Shown in pieces: positions 37,157-47,832 of a stretch of 64,000 bases of DNA (position 1 is its first letter; every line of letters begins with the position of its first letter). The DNA is taken from the NCBI RefSeq assembly GCF_003952265.1, contig NZ_CP034438.1:1302001-1366000 (forward strand). Direction: 5' to 3'. The position numbers were made by a program, and so were the translations under genes. The notes below the pieces were generated by a model that saw only the letters and a list, made by a program, of their open reading frames with translations, did not search any database and had not been told where the DNA came from. Origin of the DNA: Flaviflexus salsibiostraticola (GTDB lineage Bacteria > Actinomycetota > Actinomycetes > Actinomycetales > Actinomycetaceae).

Positions 37157-38190
37157 TGCCTGCCCTCTTCCTTCGCTGATTCCGGCTTGATCTCTTCGGC
37201 TTCCTGCTTCTCCCGAGCCGTTGGGACCTCGTCGGACTGCGCCTCCTCGGAGAATGCAGGGCCGGCAGCATCGAGCTCGGTCGACTGGGTGGGGGCTGCG
37301 GGGGCGGGTTCGCCCGGCATGCCCGGCAGGCCGACCTGACCGATCGCACCGAACGTCGTCGGACCGTCGACCGACGGGCGTGTCTCCGAGGCGCGGGCGA
37401 TCCGCTCGACGGTCGCGGGCGAGATCTCGCCGACCGTGCGGGCCTGGCCGCGGATGCGGAGGATGCGGGAGACCGACTCCTCGACGGGCTTTCCGCCTGC
37501 CGTGAGCGCCGGGTTCGCGGACGAGTTCGATTCGGCGTAGACGCCGGCGTTCGGCAGCTGACCCGGGTGGATGCCCTGCTCCGCGAACGCCTTCATCTTG
37601 TCGTTCGCGACATCGAGCTGAGTCTTGCGGGGCCGCAGCCGCTCGCGGTGCGTGAGCGTCATCGCGCCCAGTGCGGCGGTGATGAGCAGAGCGCCCGTCA
37701 GCTGCATGGGAACAACGTGGCTCCCGAAGATGTTGACGGCGACCGCAACAGGGTTGGCGTCGGCGTTGACCTCCTCGAGGCCGACCGGCTGCGGCGTATC
37801 GGAACCGACGACGGCCGCTGTCAGCGCGATGACGATGCCGAGCGCACCGAGGCCCGCGATCCACCGCTGGCCGCGCAGCGACTCGACGATCGAGTCGGAC
37901 GAGTCGACGCCGATGAGCATGAGGACGAAGAGGAACAGCATCATGATCGCGCCGGTGTACACGATGACCTGGACGACGCCGAGGAACGGCGCCTCGAGGG
38001 CTGTGTAGACGACGGCGAGGAGGACCATGACGAAGATGACCGACACGGTCGCGTACACGGCCTTCTTCGCGAACAGGAGGCCGAGGGCGAGGGCCACCAT
38101 GATGGGGGCGATGACCCAGAAGAGGATCGTCTCGCCCGTCGATACGGCACCGCTGGCCGGATCGATCGCGGTGCTCAGGAACGGATTCAC
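37153..38190 (-). CDS. nuoJ: NADH-quinone oxidoreductase subunit J with long C-terminal tail
   Basis: NuoJ is a membrane subunit near the quinone end. The first 185 residues hold five membrane helices, including [20 protein letters not shown] (about 75-94). After about residue 186 comes a soluble tail of roughly 160 residues: first a stretch with [15 protein letters not shown], then a Pro/Ala/Glu-rich end. Actinobacterial NuoJ proteins often have a tail, but 345 residues in total is long. The start is GTG at 38190 in a GTGA overlap with nuoI. Confidence 0.95.
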   Translation of the reverse strand: MNPFLSTAIDPASGAVSTGETILFWVIAPIMVALALGLLFAKKAVYATVSVIFVMVLLAVVYTALEAPFLGVVQVIVYTGAIMMLFLFVLMLIGVDSSDSIVESLRGQRWIAGLGALGIVIALTAAVVGSDTPQPVGLEEVNADANPVAVAVNIFGSHVVPMQLTGALLITAALGAMTLTHRERLRPRKTQLDVANDKMKAFAEQGIHPGQLPNAGVYAESNSSANPALTAGGKPVEESVSRILRIRGQARTVGEISPATVERIARASETRPSVDGPTTFGAIGQVGLPGMPGEPAPAAPTQSTELDAAGPAFSEEAQSDEVPTAREKQEAEEIKPESAKEEGRQ

Positions 38191-38861
38191 TTCGCTGCCT
38201 CCTCAACGGGGCGCGCTGTCTTCAGCGTCGGATCGTCCGGGCGCCTCTGCGCGACCCAGTCGATCTGAGCCTGGGTCGGACCCGTGATCTCATTGCGGTA
38301 ATAGTCGTCATCGTCGGTCCCCTCCACCATGGGGTGGGGTGCCGCGAGCATGCCGTCCAGCATCGGCGCCAGCAGATCCTGTTTGTCGAAGATCAGCGAC
38401 TCGCGGGTCTCCCCCACGAGGTCGTCGAACTCGTTCGTCATCGTCAGCGCCCGCGTCGGGCAGGCCTGGATGCAGAGTCCGCAGAGGATACAGCGCAGGT
38501 AGTTGATCTGGTAGACGACGCCGAACCGCTCACCCGGAGAGTACTGCGCGTCCGGGGTGTTGGTCCCCGCCTCGACGTAGATCGCGTCCGCCGGGCACGC
38601 CCACGCGCACAGCTCACAGCCGATGCAGCGCTCCAGGCCATCCGCGTAGCGGTTGAGCTGGTGACGGCCATGGAAGCGAGGCTGGGTCGGGGTCCGCTTG
38701 AACGGGTACTCCTCGGTGACAACCGGCCGGAACATCGACGAGATCGTCACGCCGAAGCCTGCGACCGGCGCGAAGAACTTCCCGATCGGGCCCTTCTTCG
38801 ATGGACTGTACAGTGCCGGGTCGATCGGGCGGCGCTCCGGCTTCGAGTTCTGGTCACTCAT
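38187..38861 (-). CDS. nuoI: NADH-quinone oxidoreductase subunit I
   Basis: NuoI carries two [4Fe-4S] clusters (N6a, N6b) that pass electrons towards the quinone. The 224-residue protein has [12 protein letters not shown] and [12 protein letters not shown], each with the CxxCxxCxxxCP pattern. I chose the ATG at 38861 because it follows AAAGGAGG and overlaps the end of nuoH by 8 bases. Fourteen upstream residues in the longer frame look like nuoH shadow sequence. Confidence 0.97.
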   Translation of the reverse strand: MSDQNSKPERRPIDPALYSPSKKGPIGKFFAPVAGFGVTISSMFRPVVTEEYPFKRTPTQPRFHGRHQLNRYADGLERCIGCELCAWACPADAIYVEAGTNTPDAQYSPGERFGVVYQINYLRCILCGLCIQACPTRALTMTNEFDDLVGETRESLIFDKQDLLAPMLDGMLAAPHPMVEGTDDDDYYRNEITGPTQAQIDWVAQRRPDDPTLKTARPVEEAAK

Positions 38862-40176
38862 CGGAACCTGCCTCCTTTGCTGTTGACGAGTAGGCGGGGG
38901 CACGCTTGGCGCGCGGTGACGGCGGAAGTGTCTGCCCCGGCATCGGGGGCACCGGGAATCCGCCCGCGAACGCGTCGAACTCCGGCTGCTCCTCCGGGGC
39001 CGACGATCCGTCGTCGCCCTTCTTGCCGTCGACGAACCACAGGACGGCGAAGATGACGAGGAAGATCGCCGCGAGGATGACGAGAATCGTCTGGGTGTCG
39101 ATGTCGGTGAAGGAGCCGATTCCCTGAATGACGGCGACGGCGACGAGCCAGCCGAGCGCGACCGGGATGAGGACCTTCCAGCCGAGCTTCATGAAATGGT
39201 CGTAGCGCATGCGCAGCAGCGTGCCGCGGATCCAGACCATGAGGAACATGAAGAACCAGACCTTGGCGATGAACCAGAGCATGGGCCACCAGCCCTCGTT
39301 GAACATGCCATCGTTGATGGCGGACAGCGGCCACGGGGCGCGCCAGCCGCCGAGGAAGACGACCGTCGCCACTGCCGACACGTTGATCATGTTGATGTAC
39401 TCGGACAGATAGAACCATGCGAACTTCATCGACGAGTACTCGGTCGTGTGGCCGGCGACCAGCTCACCCTCGGCCTCGGGGAGGTCGAAGGGCAGTCGGT
39501 TGACCTCGCCAACCATGGAGATGAAGTACGTGATGAAGGCGGGAAGCGCGATGAACACGTGCCACAGGCTGGTCTGGCTGTCGACGAGCGACGACGTCGA
39601 CATCGTGCCGGCGATGAGGAAGACCGAGGCGAGCGAGATGCCCATGCCGAGTTCGTAGGAGATGACCTGGGCGGCGCTTCGGACCGAGCCGAGCAGCGGG
39701 TAGGTCGAGTTGGCGGCCCATCCGCCGAGGACGAGCCCGTACACGCCGAGCGCGGCGATCGCGAGGACATAGAGCATCGCGACCGAGGAGTCCGTGAGCT
39801 GGAGCGGCGTCTCGATGCCGAACATCGACACCTGCGGGCCGAACGGCATGACCGCGAAGATCGAGAACGCGCACGTGGCGGCGATGACCGGGGCGAGGAA
39901 GTAGATGACCCGGTCAGCACCCTTGAGCCAGAAGTCCTCCTTGATCATGAGCTTGATGGCGTCGGCGAATGCCTGCCCGAAGCCCATGAAGCCCGTGACG
40001 TTCGGGCCGAGACGCGTCTGCATCCGGCCGAGTCCGCGACGCTCGACCCAGAGGGCGAGGATGACGGAGAGGATGAGGAACAGGACGATGAAGACGGCCT
40101 TGATGAGCCAGATCCACCAGGTGTCCTGGGAGAAATCGGCCACCGGCTGTGCCATTTCCGTGGGAAGCGTGAACAT
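38854..40176 (-). CDS. nuoH: NADH-quinone oxidoreductase subunit H
   Basis: NuoH is the membrane subunit that forms part of the quinone-binding chamber. The 440-residue protein begins [20 protein letters not shown] and contains [18 protein letters not shown] (the conserved cytoplasmic loop) and the acidic loop [20 protein letters not shown]. The start ATG overlaps the nuoG stop by one base (TAATG). A cytoplasmic C-terminal tail rich in Pro and charged residues ends the protein. Confidence 0.97.
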   Translation of the reverse strand: MFTLPTEMAQPVADFSQDTWWIWLIKAVFIVLFLILSVILALWVERRGLGRMQTRLGPNVTGFMGFGQAFADAIKLMIKEDFWLKGADRVIYFLAPVIAATCAFSIFAVMPFGPQVSMFGIETPLQLTDSSVAMLYVLAIAALGVYGLVLGGWAANSTYPLLGSVRSAAQVISYELGMGISLASVFLIAGTMSTSSLVDSQTSLWHVFIALPAFITYFISMVGEVNRLPFDLPEAEGELVAGHTTEYSSMKFAWFYLSEYINMINVSAVATVVFLGGWRAPWPLSAINDGMFNEGWWPMLWFIAKVWFFMFLMVWIRGTLLRMRYDHFMKLGWKVLIPVALGWLVAVAVIQGIGSFTDIDTQTILVILAAIFLVIFAVLWFVDGKKGDDGSSAPEEQPEFDAFAGGFPVPPMPGQTLPPSPRAKRAPAYSSTAKEAGSDE

Positions 40177-42746
40177 TACTGGACCTCCGCCGTGAGAGAC
40201 ACGATGCCGCCCGGCTGGGCGCCCAGGTCCGCCACATGGCAGCCCGGGGATTTCTTCGGGAGCCACACGACCCGGTCAGGCATGTGCGACAGGACGACCG
40301 GCAGCGTGACCGAGCCGCGCGGGCCGGTCACCGTGACGCGGTCCCCCAGCCCGAGGGATTCAGCGGTGCCGGGCGAGACGCGCGCGACCGAGCGGTGGGC
40401 GGTTCCGGCGAGGTGGGACTCGAAGTCCTGAAGCCTGCCGTCATCGATCATGAGATTCCATGTCGCGAGCACCGCCTCGCCCTCCGCCGGAGCGGGGACG
40501 GGTTCGGCGGCGACACGGGGCCGCTCGATGCGGGCCCCATCCCACTCCGCGAACTCGCGGTACTCAGCGTGGACATCGGCCAGAGTGAGCAGACCGAGAT
40601 CGGTGCCCATCTCCTCCGCGAGCTCGACGAGGACCTGACGGTCCGTCAGAGCGGTCGAGGTGAGCACCTGGCCGAAGGGCCGCTCGCGACCCTCCCAGTT
40701 GATGAAGGTGCCGCCCTTCTCGACCGGCGGTGCCACGGGGAAGACGACGTCCGCCTTGGCGGTGATCTCCGAGCGGCGCACCTCAAGCGAGATGACGAAC
40801 GGTGCCGCATCGAGCGCCTCGGCCGCCCCGAGGGGCAGGTCGGCGAGTTCAACGCCACCGGTGATGAGGGCGAGCCTGCCGGCCCGCGCCGCCTCGAGCA
40901 TTCCCTCGGTGCCGAGGCCCGCAGACTCCGGAACCGTCGCGTCCCATGCGACGCCGGCATCGACTCGTGCCTGGCTGTTGGCGACCGGGCGGCCGCCCGG
41001 AAGCATGAACGGGACCGCTCCGGCCTCGACCGCTGCGCGGTCACCCGCGCGGCGGGGCACCCACTGGACGCGGGCGCCGGTGCGCTCTGCGAGGTCGAGG
41101 ACCGCGGACAGTGTGCCAGGTGTCTCGGCGGCGCGTTCGCCGACGAGGATGACACCGCCGCCGAGGCGGTCATGGAGTGCCGCGAGGTGCTCCTGCGTCG
41201 AGCCTGACGTGACGGCCGCGAGGACCGTGGGCTCGGTGCCCGGCGCCGCGGTGATGAGCGTCGCCGCCATCTTCAGCGTGCTGCGAGTCGCGTACGGGGC
41301 CAGCACCGACACGGAGGTCGAGCCGGCGAGGACACCCTTGCGCAGACGAAGGAAGATCGATCCGCACTCCTCCTCCGGCTCAAGGCCGACGAGAAGGACG
41401 TGAGCTGCGGCCTCGATCTCCGAGTAGGTGACGCCGAGTCCGGTGCCGACGACCGAGGAGGCGAGGAACGCGTCCTCCTCCTCGCTCGACGCCCGGGTGC
41501 GGAAGTCGATGCTGTTCGTGCCGAGGACCGTGCGGGCGAACTTCGAGTAGGCGTACGCATCCTCGAGCGGCAGTCGGCCGCCGGTGAGGATGCCCGTCTG
41601 CTCCGCGGCCTCGAGGCCGCGCGCCGCAACATCCATTGCATCGGCCCACGAGGTGGGGACGAGGCTGCCGTCCTCATCGCGGACCAGCGGCACGGTGAGG
41701 CGATCCTCGCCCTGCTGCCAGCGGAACGCGAAGCGGTCCTTATCGGTGATCCACTCCTCGTTGACCTCGGGGTCGTTTCCGGCGAGGCGGCGGACGACGG
41801 TGCCGCGGCGGAAGTCGACGCGGATCTCGGACCCGGAGGCGTCGTGCTCGGTCACCGAGGGGACGGACACGAGGTCGAAGGGCCGGGCCCGGAAGCGGTA
41901 CGCCGCCGAGGTGAGGGCGCCGACCGGACAGATCTGAATCGTGTTGCCGGAGAAGTAGGAGGAGAAGGGCCTGCCCGACTCATCCATCTCGGCCGGATCG
42001 ATCGGGCCCGGCTTCATGCCGACCATGAGAGCGGCGTCGCCCGTGGGCCCCACCGTCTCGAAGGTGCCGACCGGTTCTTCGACGCCGCTGCCGTCGGCGA
42101 AGCCGAGGATGCCGGCATCGAAGTTGCCGACCTGCGAGCCGTGGAGTCCATGCACCTCGTACGAGGGGCTGCCGCCCGAGCGGCCCTGGAGCTGAATGAA
42201 CGGGTCACCGGCGATCTCTGACTGGAAGCGCGTGCAGCGTTGGCAGAGGATGCAGCGATCGCGGTCGAGCAGGATCTGCGATGACAGCTTGATCGGCTTC
42301 GGGAAGGTCCGCTTGATGTCCGTGAAGCGGGACTTGCCCCGGCCGTCCGACATCGCCTGGTTCTGGAGCGGGCATTCGCCGCCCTTGTCACAGACCGGGC
42401 AGTCGAGCGGGTGGTTGATGAGGAGGAACTCCATAATCCCCGACTGCGCCTTATCGGCGACCTCGGAGGACTTCTGGGTGTAGACCTCCATACCCGGGCT
42501 GACCGCCTCGGAGCAGGAGGCGACGGGCTTCGGACCCTTCGCGAGGGTGCCGTCCCGGCCCGGGCGTGCAACCTCGACGAGGCACTGGCGGCAGGCGCCG
42601 GCGGGCTTGAGGAGCGGATGGTCGCAGAACCTCGGGATCCGGATGCCGAGCTGCTCGGCTGCGCGGATGATGAGCGTGCCCTGCGGCACGGCAACGTCCT
42701 GGCCGTCGACCTTGATGGGGACGAGGTCGGTTTCAGTCGCTGTCAT
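40176..42746 (-). CDS. nuoG: NADH-quinone oxidoreductase subunit G
   Basis: NuoG is the large iron-sulfur subunit of the peripheral arm. The 856-residue protein has the N-terminal [2Fe-2S] segment (IPRFCDHPLLKPAGACRQC), the His/Cys motif HPLDCPVCDKGGECPLQ, the [4Fe-4S] ligands DRCILCQRCTRFQSE, and a molybdopterin-oxidoreductase-like C-terminal part. It overlaps nuoF by four bases. Confidence 0.97.
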   Translation of the reverse strand: MTATETDLVPIKVDGQDVAVPQGTLIIRAAEQLGIRIPRFCDHPLLKPAGACRQCLVEVARPGRDGTLAKGPKPVASCSEAVSPGMEVYTQKSSEVADKAQSGIMEFLLINHPLDCPVCDKGGECPLQNQAMSDGRGKSRFTDIKRTFPKPIKLSSQILLDRDRCILCQRCTRFQSEIAGDPFIQLQGRSGGSPSYEVHGLHGSQVGNFDAGILGFADGSGVEEPVGTFETVGPTGDAALMVGMKPGPIDPAEMDESGRPFSSYFSGNTIQICPVGALTSAAYRFRARPFDLVSVPSVTEHDASGSEIRVDFRRGTVVRRLAGNDPEVNEEWITDKDRFAFRWQQGEDRLTVPLVRDEDGSLVPTSWADAMDVAARGLEAAEQTGILTGGRLPLEDAYAYSKFARTVLGTNSIDFRTRASSEEEDAFLASSVVGTGLGVTYSEIEAAAHVLLVGLEPEEECGSIFLRLRKGVLAGSTSVSVLAPYATRSTLKMAATLITAAPGTEPTVLAAVTSGSTQEHLAALHDRLGGGVILVGERAAETPGTLSAVLDLAERTGARVQWVPRRAGDRAAVEAGAVPFMLPGGRPVANSQARVDAGVAWDATVPESAGLGTEGMLEAARAGRLALITGGVELADLPLGAAEALDAAPFVISLEVRRSEITAKADVVFPVAPPVEKGGTFINWEGRERPFGQVLTSTALTDRQVLVELAEEMGTDLGLLTLADVHAEYREFAEWDGARIERPRVAAEPVPAPAEGEAVLATWNLMIDDGRLQDFESHLAGTAHRSVARVSPGTAESLGLGDRVTVTGPRGSVTLPVVLSHMPDRVVWLPKKSPGCHVADLGAQPGGIVSLTAEVQ

Positions 42747-44068
42747 GAGACACCTACTTCGGTGAAGAGTGCGGACTTTTCGTACGGGAAGAGCTCCCAG
42801 GCGGGCGTGTGGACGCCCTGCTCGAACTCCTCGCGGAACAGAGCGATTCCCGACTGGATCGGAACGGCGGACGCGTCGCCGAGGGCGCAGAACGAGCGGC
42901 CCGCGATGTTGCCGGCGATCTCGTTGAGCATGTCGATATCGGTCGGCAGACCCTTACCCGCCTCGAGGCGGTGCATGACCTGGCGCATCCAGAACGTGCC
43001 CTCTCGGCACGGGGTGCACTTGCCGCACGACTCGTGCTGGTAGAAGTCGGTCCAGGCCCGGACGACGCGGACGACGGAGGTCGTCTCGTCGAAGACCTGC
43101 AGCGCGCGGGTCGCGAGCATGGAACCGGCGCCGACGACCTCCTCATATCCGAGCGGCACGTCGAGCGCCTCGGGGCCGAGGATCGCGGTCGAGGATCCGC
43201 CCGGGGTCCAGAACTTCAGCTCGTGGCCCTCGCGGACGCCACCCGCCATCTCCAGCAGCTCGCGCATGGTGATGCCGAACGGAGCCTCGTACTGGCCGGG
43301 GTTCTTGACATGGCCAGACAGGGAGAAGAAGCCGTGGCCCTTCGAGCGCTCCGTGCCCATGCCGGCGAACCAGTCCGCACCGTTCTTGATGATTCCGGGG
43401 ACGGAGGCGATCGTCTCAACGTTGTTGACGACCGTCGGCCGCGCCAGGTAACCCTTGACGGCCGGGAACGGGGGCTTGAGGCGCGGCTGTCCGCGCAGTC
43501 CCTCGAGCGAGTCGAGGAGCGCGGTCTCCTCGCCGCAGATGTAGGCGCCCGCACCGGCGTGGACCGTGATGTCGATGTCGTAGTCGCCGTTCGGGCCGAG
43601 GCCCTTGCCGAGCAGACCAGCATCGTAGGCCTCGCGCACGGCCGCCATGAGCCGGCGGTAGACGTGGACGACCTCACCGCGCAGGTAGACGAAGCCGTGG
43701 TGGCCGCCGATCGCCTTGAGGCAGATCGCCATGCCCTCGATGAGGGCATGGGGGTTCGCCATGAGGACGGGGATGTCCTTGCACGTGCCCGGCTCAGACT
43801 CGTCGGCGTTGACGACGAGGTAGCGGGGTCCGCCGTCCGGCGCCGGAAGGAAGGACCACTTGAGTCCGGTCGGGAAGCCCGCTCCGCCTCGTCCTCGCAG
43901 TCCGGATTCCTTGACAAGGTTGGTGAGCTCGCCGTCGGCGAATCTCCAGGCCTTGTCGAGGGCCTCGTAGCCGCCGCTGTTCCTGTAGGTCTCGAGCTTC
44001 CAGGGCTGCGGAGCATCCCACGTGTTCGAGATGACCGGGGTCAGCGCGGTCGAATCAGATGGCGACAT
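42743..44068 (-). CDS. nuoF: NADH-quinone oxidoreductase subunit F
   Basis: NuoF binds NADH and FMN and carries cluster N3. The 441-residue protein has the FMN/NADH segments GLRGRGGAGFPTGLKW and GAGAYICGEETALLDSLEG, and the [4Fe-4S] motif ESCGKCTPCREG near residue 355. It starts 2 bases after the nuoE stop and overlaps nuoG by four. Confidence 0.98.
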   Translation of the reverse strand: MSPSDSTALTPVISNTWDAPQPWKLETYRNSGGYEALDKAWRFADGELTNLVKESGLRGRGGAGFPTGLKWSFLPAPDGGPRYLVVNADESEPGTCKDIPVLMANPHALIEGMAICLKAIGGHHGFVYLRGEVVHVYRRLMAAVREAYDAGLLGKGLGPNGDYDIDITVHAGAGAYICGEETALLDSLEGLRGQPRLKPPFPAVKGYLARPTVVNNVETIASVPGIIKNGADWFAGMGTERSKGHGFFSLSGHVKNPGQYEAPFGITMRELLEMAGGVREGHELKFWTPGGSSTAILGPEALDVPLGYEEVVGAGSMLATRALQVFDETTSVVRVVRAWTDFYQHESCGKCTPCREGTFWMRQVMHRLEAGKGLPTDIDMLNEIAGNIAGRSFCALGDASAVPIQSGIALFREEFEQGVHTPAWELFPYEKSALFTEVGVS

Positions 44069-44070
44069 CT

Positions 44071-44745
44071 CTATTCCTCCCCAACAGTCTGCGGTGCGGT
44101 CCAGCCGCGCTCGCGGGCGTACCGGAGGCCGACCATCGAGGCGGGCCCGCCAGCGGGCCCCTCATCGACGTGGCCGTCCTCGAATCCCGCGAGCACGCGC
44201 GAGATCTCCTTGAATGTGTGGACCTTGTCGGCGCCGCGGGTGGGATGAACATCCTCGCCTGCCGTGATCCTGTCGACGAGCTCGATCGCCGAGGTCGGGG
44301 TCTGGTTGTCGAAGAACTCCCAGTTGACCATGATGACCGGTGCGTAGTCGCAGGCGGCGTTGCACTCGAGCTGCTCGAGCGTGATGCGGCCGTCCGCTGT
44401 GGTCTGGTCATGACCGATGCCGAGGTGGTCGGACAGGCGATCCCAGATGATCTCTCCGCCCATGACGCCGCAGAGGGCGTTCGTGCACACTCCGACGTTG
44501 TACTCCCCATTGGGGCGGCGGCGGTACTGGGAGTAGAACGTCGCGACGGCCGAGACCTCCGCGCGGGTCAGGTTGAGCACGTCGGCGCAGACGGCGATGC
44601 CCCGCGGCGAGACGTAGCCGTCCTCCGCCTGGATGAGATGGAGCATCGGCATGAGAGCAGAGCGGGCACCGGGGTACCTCGCAATGATCTGGGCCATGTC
44701 ATCGCGGAGCCGCGCCTCGGCCTCCGCTGTGTACGAGTCGGACAT
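44071..44745 (-). CDS. nuoE: NADH-quinone oxidoreductase subunit E
   Basis: NuoE carries the [2Fe-2S] cluster N1a. The 224-residue thioredoxin-fold protein has its four ligands in VCTNALCG and LECNAACDYAP. Its start overlaps the nuoD stop by one base. Confidence 0.97.
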   Translation of the reverse strand: MSDSYTAEAEARLRDDMAQIIARYPGARSALMPMLHLIQAEDGYVSPRGIAVCADVLNLTRAEVSAVATFYSQYRRRPNGEYNVGVCTNALCGVMGGEIIWDRLSDHLGIGHDQTTADGRITLEQLECNAACDYAPVIMVNWEFFDNQTPTSAIELVDRITAGEDVHPTRGADKVHTFKEISRVLAGFEDGHVDEGPAGGPASMVGLRYARERGWTAPQTVGEE

Positions 44746-46100
44746 CAGCGATCAACGCCTCCCATCACGGGGTCGATAGAAGCCAGGGCGATGATGACGT
44801 CCGAGAGCATGCCGCCCTCGCTCATCATGCCGAGCGTCTGCAGGTTGGAGAAGCCGGGGTCGCGGAAGTGCGCCCGGTACGGGCGGGTGCCGCCGGACGA
44901 GACCAGGTGGACGCCGAGCGTGCCCTTGGCATGCTCGACCAGCTGATAGACCTGGCCGGCCGGGACGGGGAAGCCCTCGGTCACGAGCTTGAAGTGGTGG
45001 ATGAGCGACTCCATGGAGTCGTTCATGATCTCCTTGATGTGCTCGAACGACTGGCCCTGACCATCGTTGCCGATCGTCATCTTCGACGGCCACGCAATCT
45101 TCGGGTCGTCGATCATGACCGGCTCGCCCTCGGACTCCTCGAGATCCTCGAGGACCTGGTAGACGATGTGGAGCGACTCGTAGGCCTCCGCGAAGCGAAT
45201 GGCCGCACGGTTGTACGCATCGGACTTGTCGAGCACGGGGACATTGAACTCGTAGTTCTCGTAGCCGCAGTAGGGCTGGGACTTGCGCAGGTCGAAGGGC
45301 AGGCCTCCGGCACGCAGGTTCGGGCCGGTCATCCCGAGGGCGATCATCGCGGGCACCGAGAGGGTGGCGATGTCGACGTGGCGGGCCTTGAAGATCGGAT
45401 TCTGGACGACGACGTCCTGCATCTCCGAGATCGTCGCGCGGACGTTCGGCAGGAGTTCGCGGATGTAGTCGATCGTGCCGTCCGGCAGGTCGTCGGGCAG
45501 GCCGCCCGGGCGCACGTAACTGTGGTTCATGCGCAGGCCGGTGATCCGCTCGAAGATGCGGAGGATATCCTCACGGGCGCGGAACGCCAGCGTCATCATC
45601 GTCGTCGCGCCGAGCTCGTTGTTGGCTGAGCCGATGGCGACGAGGTGCGAGGCGATCCGGTTGAGCTCCATGAGAAGGACGCGGATCTGGCTCGCCCTGC
45701 GCGGAATCTGATCGGTGACGCCGAGCAGCTTCTCGATGGCGAGGGCGTAGCCGACCTCCTGGAAGAACGGTGCGACATAGTCCATGCGCGTGCAGAAGGC
45801 AACGCCCTGGACCCAGTTGCGGTACTCCATGTTCTTCTCGATGCCGGTGTGGAGGTAGCCGGTCGACGAGCGGAGCTCGCGCACATACTCACCGTCGAGC
45901 TCGAGCAGCAGGCGGAAGACGCCGTGCGTCGAGGGGTGGACGGGGCCCATGTTGACGAGGATCCGCTCCTCGCCGAGGCGCTCGGCCTCGGCACTCAGGT
46001 CGGACCAGTCGCCGCCGGAGGCGTGATGCTGAGGAGCGGCGTTCATCTCCTCATCGGTTGCGCCGGGGGTGGCGTAGAACCGGGATTCTGTCGTTGACAT
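44745..46100 (-). CDS. nuoD: NADH-quinone oxidoreductase subunit D
   Basis: NuoD lies at the quinone site of the peripheral arm and is related to the large subunit of NiFe hydrogenases. The 451-residue protein has NMGPVHPSTHGVFRLLLELD, TGYLHTGIEKNME and the C-terminal DVIIALASIDPVMGGVDR typical of the family. It overlaps nuoC and nuoE by one base each. Confidence 0.98.
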   Translation of the reverse strand: MSTTESRFYATPGATDEEMNAAPQHHASGGDWSDLSAEAERLGEERILVNMGPVHPSTHGVFRLLLELDGEYVRELRSSTGYLHTGIEKNMEYRNWVQGVAFCTRMDYVAPFFQEVGYALAIEKLLGVTDQIPRRASQIRVLLMELNRIASHLVAIGSANNELGATTMMTLAFRAREDILRIFERITGLRMNHSYVRPGGLPDDLPDGTIDYIRELLPNVRATISEMQDVVVQNPIFKARHVDIATLSVPAMIALGMTGPNLRAGGLPFDLRKSQPYCGYENYEFNVPVLDKSDAYNRAAIRFAEAYESLHIVYQVLEDLEESEGEPVMIDDPKIAWPSKMTIGNDGQGQSFEHIKEIMNDSMESLIHHFKLVTEGFPVPAGQVYQLVEHAKGTLGVHLVSSGGTRPYRAHFRDPGFSNLQTLGMMSEGGMLSDVIIALASIDPVMGGVDR

Positions 46101-46801
46101 CAGTTGTAGCTCCTCCGGGTATCCGGCGGCGGGATGACCGCGCCCTTGTATTCGACGGGAATGCCGCCGAGCGGGTAGTCCTTGCGCTGGGGGTGACCCA
46201 CCCAGTCATCGGGCATGGCGCTGCGGGTGAGGCCCGGGTGGTCATCGAAGACGATGCCCATGAGGTCCCACGCCTCCCGCTCGTGCCAGTCGTTGCCGGG
46301 GTAGACGCCCACGAGGGACGGCATGTGCGGATCCACGTCGGGGGCGACGACCTCGATGGAGATCTGGCGGTTATGGGTGATGGAGAAGAGCGCTGTGTGC
46401 GCGTGCAGCTCACGACCCTTGTCCGCCGGGTAGTGGACGGCGGACGTGCCGAGGCACAGCTCGAAGCGCAGGTCCTGATCGTCGCGCAGCATCTTCGCAA
46501 CGGTGGGCGAGTGCTCGCGGACGATGAAGAGGATGAGTTCGCCGCGGTCGACGACGACCTTCTCGATGACCTCATCGGGGTTGAGACCCTCGGCCGTGAG
46601 GAGCTCGATGAGGATGTCGACGGCCTCATCGTACCAGGAGCCGTAGGGGCGCACCGCGGGCGGCGCGATCGTCACGGTCCGGCGGAACGTGTCGAAGCCG
46701 GACGTGTCGCCGGAGCCCTCGACACCCCACATCGCGTGATCGGCGTGGACGATGTCGAGCTTGGGGCGCGATCCCCGGGCGAGCTCGCTGTTGTCGGTCA
46801 C
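46100..46801 (-). CDS. nuoC: NADH-quinone oxidoreductase subunit C
   Basis: NuoC is a 30-kDa peripheral-arm subunit. The 233-residue protein includes the family signature [21 protein letters not shown] placed the start at GTG 46801, which overlaps the nuoB stop as GTGA; the longer frame upstream is nuoB shadow. It is not fused to NuoD. Confidence 0.96.
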   Translation of the reverse strand: MTDNSELARGSRPKLDIVHADHAMWGVEGSGDTSGFDTFRRTVTIAPPAVRPYGSWYDEAVDILIELLTAEGLNPDEVIEKVVVDRGELILFIVREHSPTVAKMLRDDQDLRFELCLGTSAVHYPADKGRELHAHTALFSITHNRQISIEVVAPDVDPHMPSLVGVYPGNDWHEREAWDLMGIVFDDHPGLTRSAMPDDWVGHPQRKDYPLGGIPVEYKGAVIPPPDTRRSYN

Positions 46802-47352
46802 GGGAGCAGTCCCTTCATCTCGTGCGTCGGTGTCGCCGCAAGCGCGGCCTGCTCGGCGCGGCGGGCGATGGCCTTCCTGTGGCCGAAGAACTTCTCGTCC
46901 CGGATGAGCTTGCGCAGCTCGAGGACGGAGTTGATGAGCATCTCGGGGCGCGGCGGGCAGCCGGGCAGATAGATGTCGACGGGCACGATGTGGTCGACGC
47001 CCTGGACGATCGCGTAGTTGTTGAACATGCCGCCCGAGGAGGCGCAGACACCCATAGAGATGACCCACTTGGGGTCGGCCATCTGGTCATAGATGTTGCG
47101 GACGACCGGGGCCATGCGCTGGCTGACGCGGCCGGAGACGATCATGAGGTCGGCGTGGCGGGGCGAGGCGCGGAACACCTCGAGGCCGAAGCGCGCCATG
47201 TCGAAGCGGGGCGTGCCCGCGGCCATCATCTCGATGGCGCAGCAGGCGAGGCCCATCGTGACGGGCCACTGGGAACTCGAGCGACCCCATCCGGCGACCG
47301 CCTCGAGGGTGGTGAGCATGATGCCGGGGGATGCATCGTCGTCATGTGCCAT
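46798..47352 (-). CDS. nuoB: NADH-quinone oxidoreductase subunit B
   Basis: NuoB carries cluster N2, the immediate donor to the quinone. The 184-residue protein has the tandem cysteines in [11 protein letters not shown], the later cysteine in [14 protein letters not shown], and the fourth in [11 protein letters not shown]. It lies 11 bases after nuoA and overlaps nuoC by four. Confidence 0.98.
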   Translation of the reverse strand: MAHDDDASPGIMLTTLEAVAGWGRSSSQWPVTMGLACCAIEMMAAGTPRFDMARFGLEVFRASPRHADLMIVSGRVSQRMAPVVRNIYDQMADPKWVISMGVCASSGGMFNNYAIVQGVDHIVPVDIYLPGCPPRPEMLINSVLELRKLIRDEKFFGHRKAIARRAEQAALAATPTHEMKGLLP

Positions 47353-47363
47353 GGTCTATCTCC

Positions 47364-47723
47364 TCAGTCCCATTCCAGGCCGCCGCGGCGCCATTCGTAG
47401 ACGAAGGGCACGGTGATCAGGAAAACAAATGTGAGTACGGCGATGAGCCCGAAAGCTCCCAGTCTCTCGAACGACACCGCCCAGGGGTACAGGAACACCA
47501 CTTCGATGTCGAAGATGATGAAAGTCATCGCGGTCAGGTAGTACTTGATCGGGAAGCGACCGGCAGAGCCCGCGTTCGGTGTGGCCTCGACGCCGCACTC
47601 GTAATTCTCCAGCTTGACGCGGTTGTACCTCTTGGGGCCGAGGAAGCCGGTCCCGACGAGACCGAGCACGGCAACCACAGCCGCAATCGCGATCATGAGG
47701 AGCAGCGGTGTATAGGGGTTCAT
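47364..47723 (-). CDS. nuoA: NADH-quinone oxidoreductase subunit A
   Basis: NuoA is a three-helix membrane subunit. The 119-residue protein starts MNPYTPLLLMIAIAAVV after GGAGGCGAA and includes the cytoplasmic loop ENYECGVEATPNAGSAGRFP and FIIFDIEVVFLYPWA. It is the first gene of the 14-gene nuo operon. The 109 bases upstream hold a weak TACGCT (-10?) and an A-rich run but no confident promoter. Confidence 0.97.
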   Translation of the reverse strand: MNPYTPLLLMIAIAAVVAVLGLVGTGFLGPKRYNRVKLENYECGVEATPNAGSAGRFPIKYYLTAMTFIIFDIEVVFLYPWAVSFERLGAFGLIAVLTFVFLITVPFVYEWRRGGLEWD

Positions 47724-47805
47724 TTCGCCTCCATCGAGCAGAAAACCCGCAGGCACAGCGCGCCTGCAAAATTCACAGTTCCAGCGTAGTCGTATTTTTT
47801 GGCGC

Positions 47806-47821
47806 CCGAGGCGCGCCTCGG
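47806..47821 (-). terminator. Small hairpin between menJ and nuoA
   Basis: A 16-base palindrome (6-bp stem CCGAGG / CCTCGG, loop CGCG) lies 11 bases past the menJ stop. It is followed by an A-run on the transcribed strand, so it is at best a weak terminator. Confidence 0.35.
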
Positions 47822-47832
47822 TGTCTGGGCGG

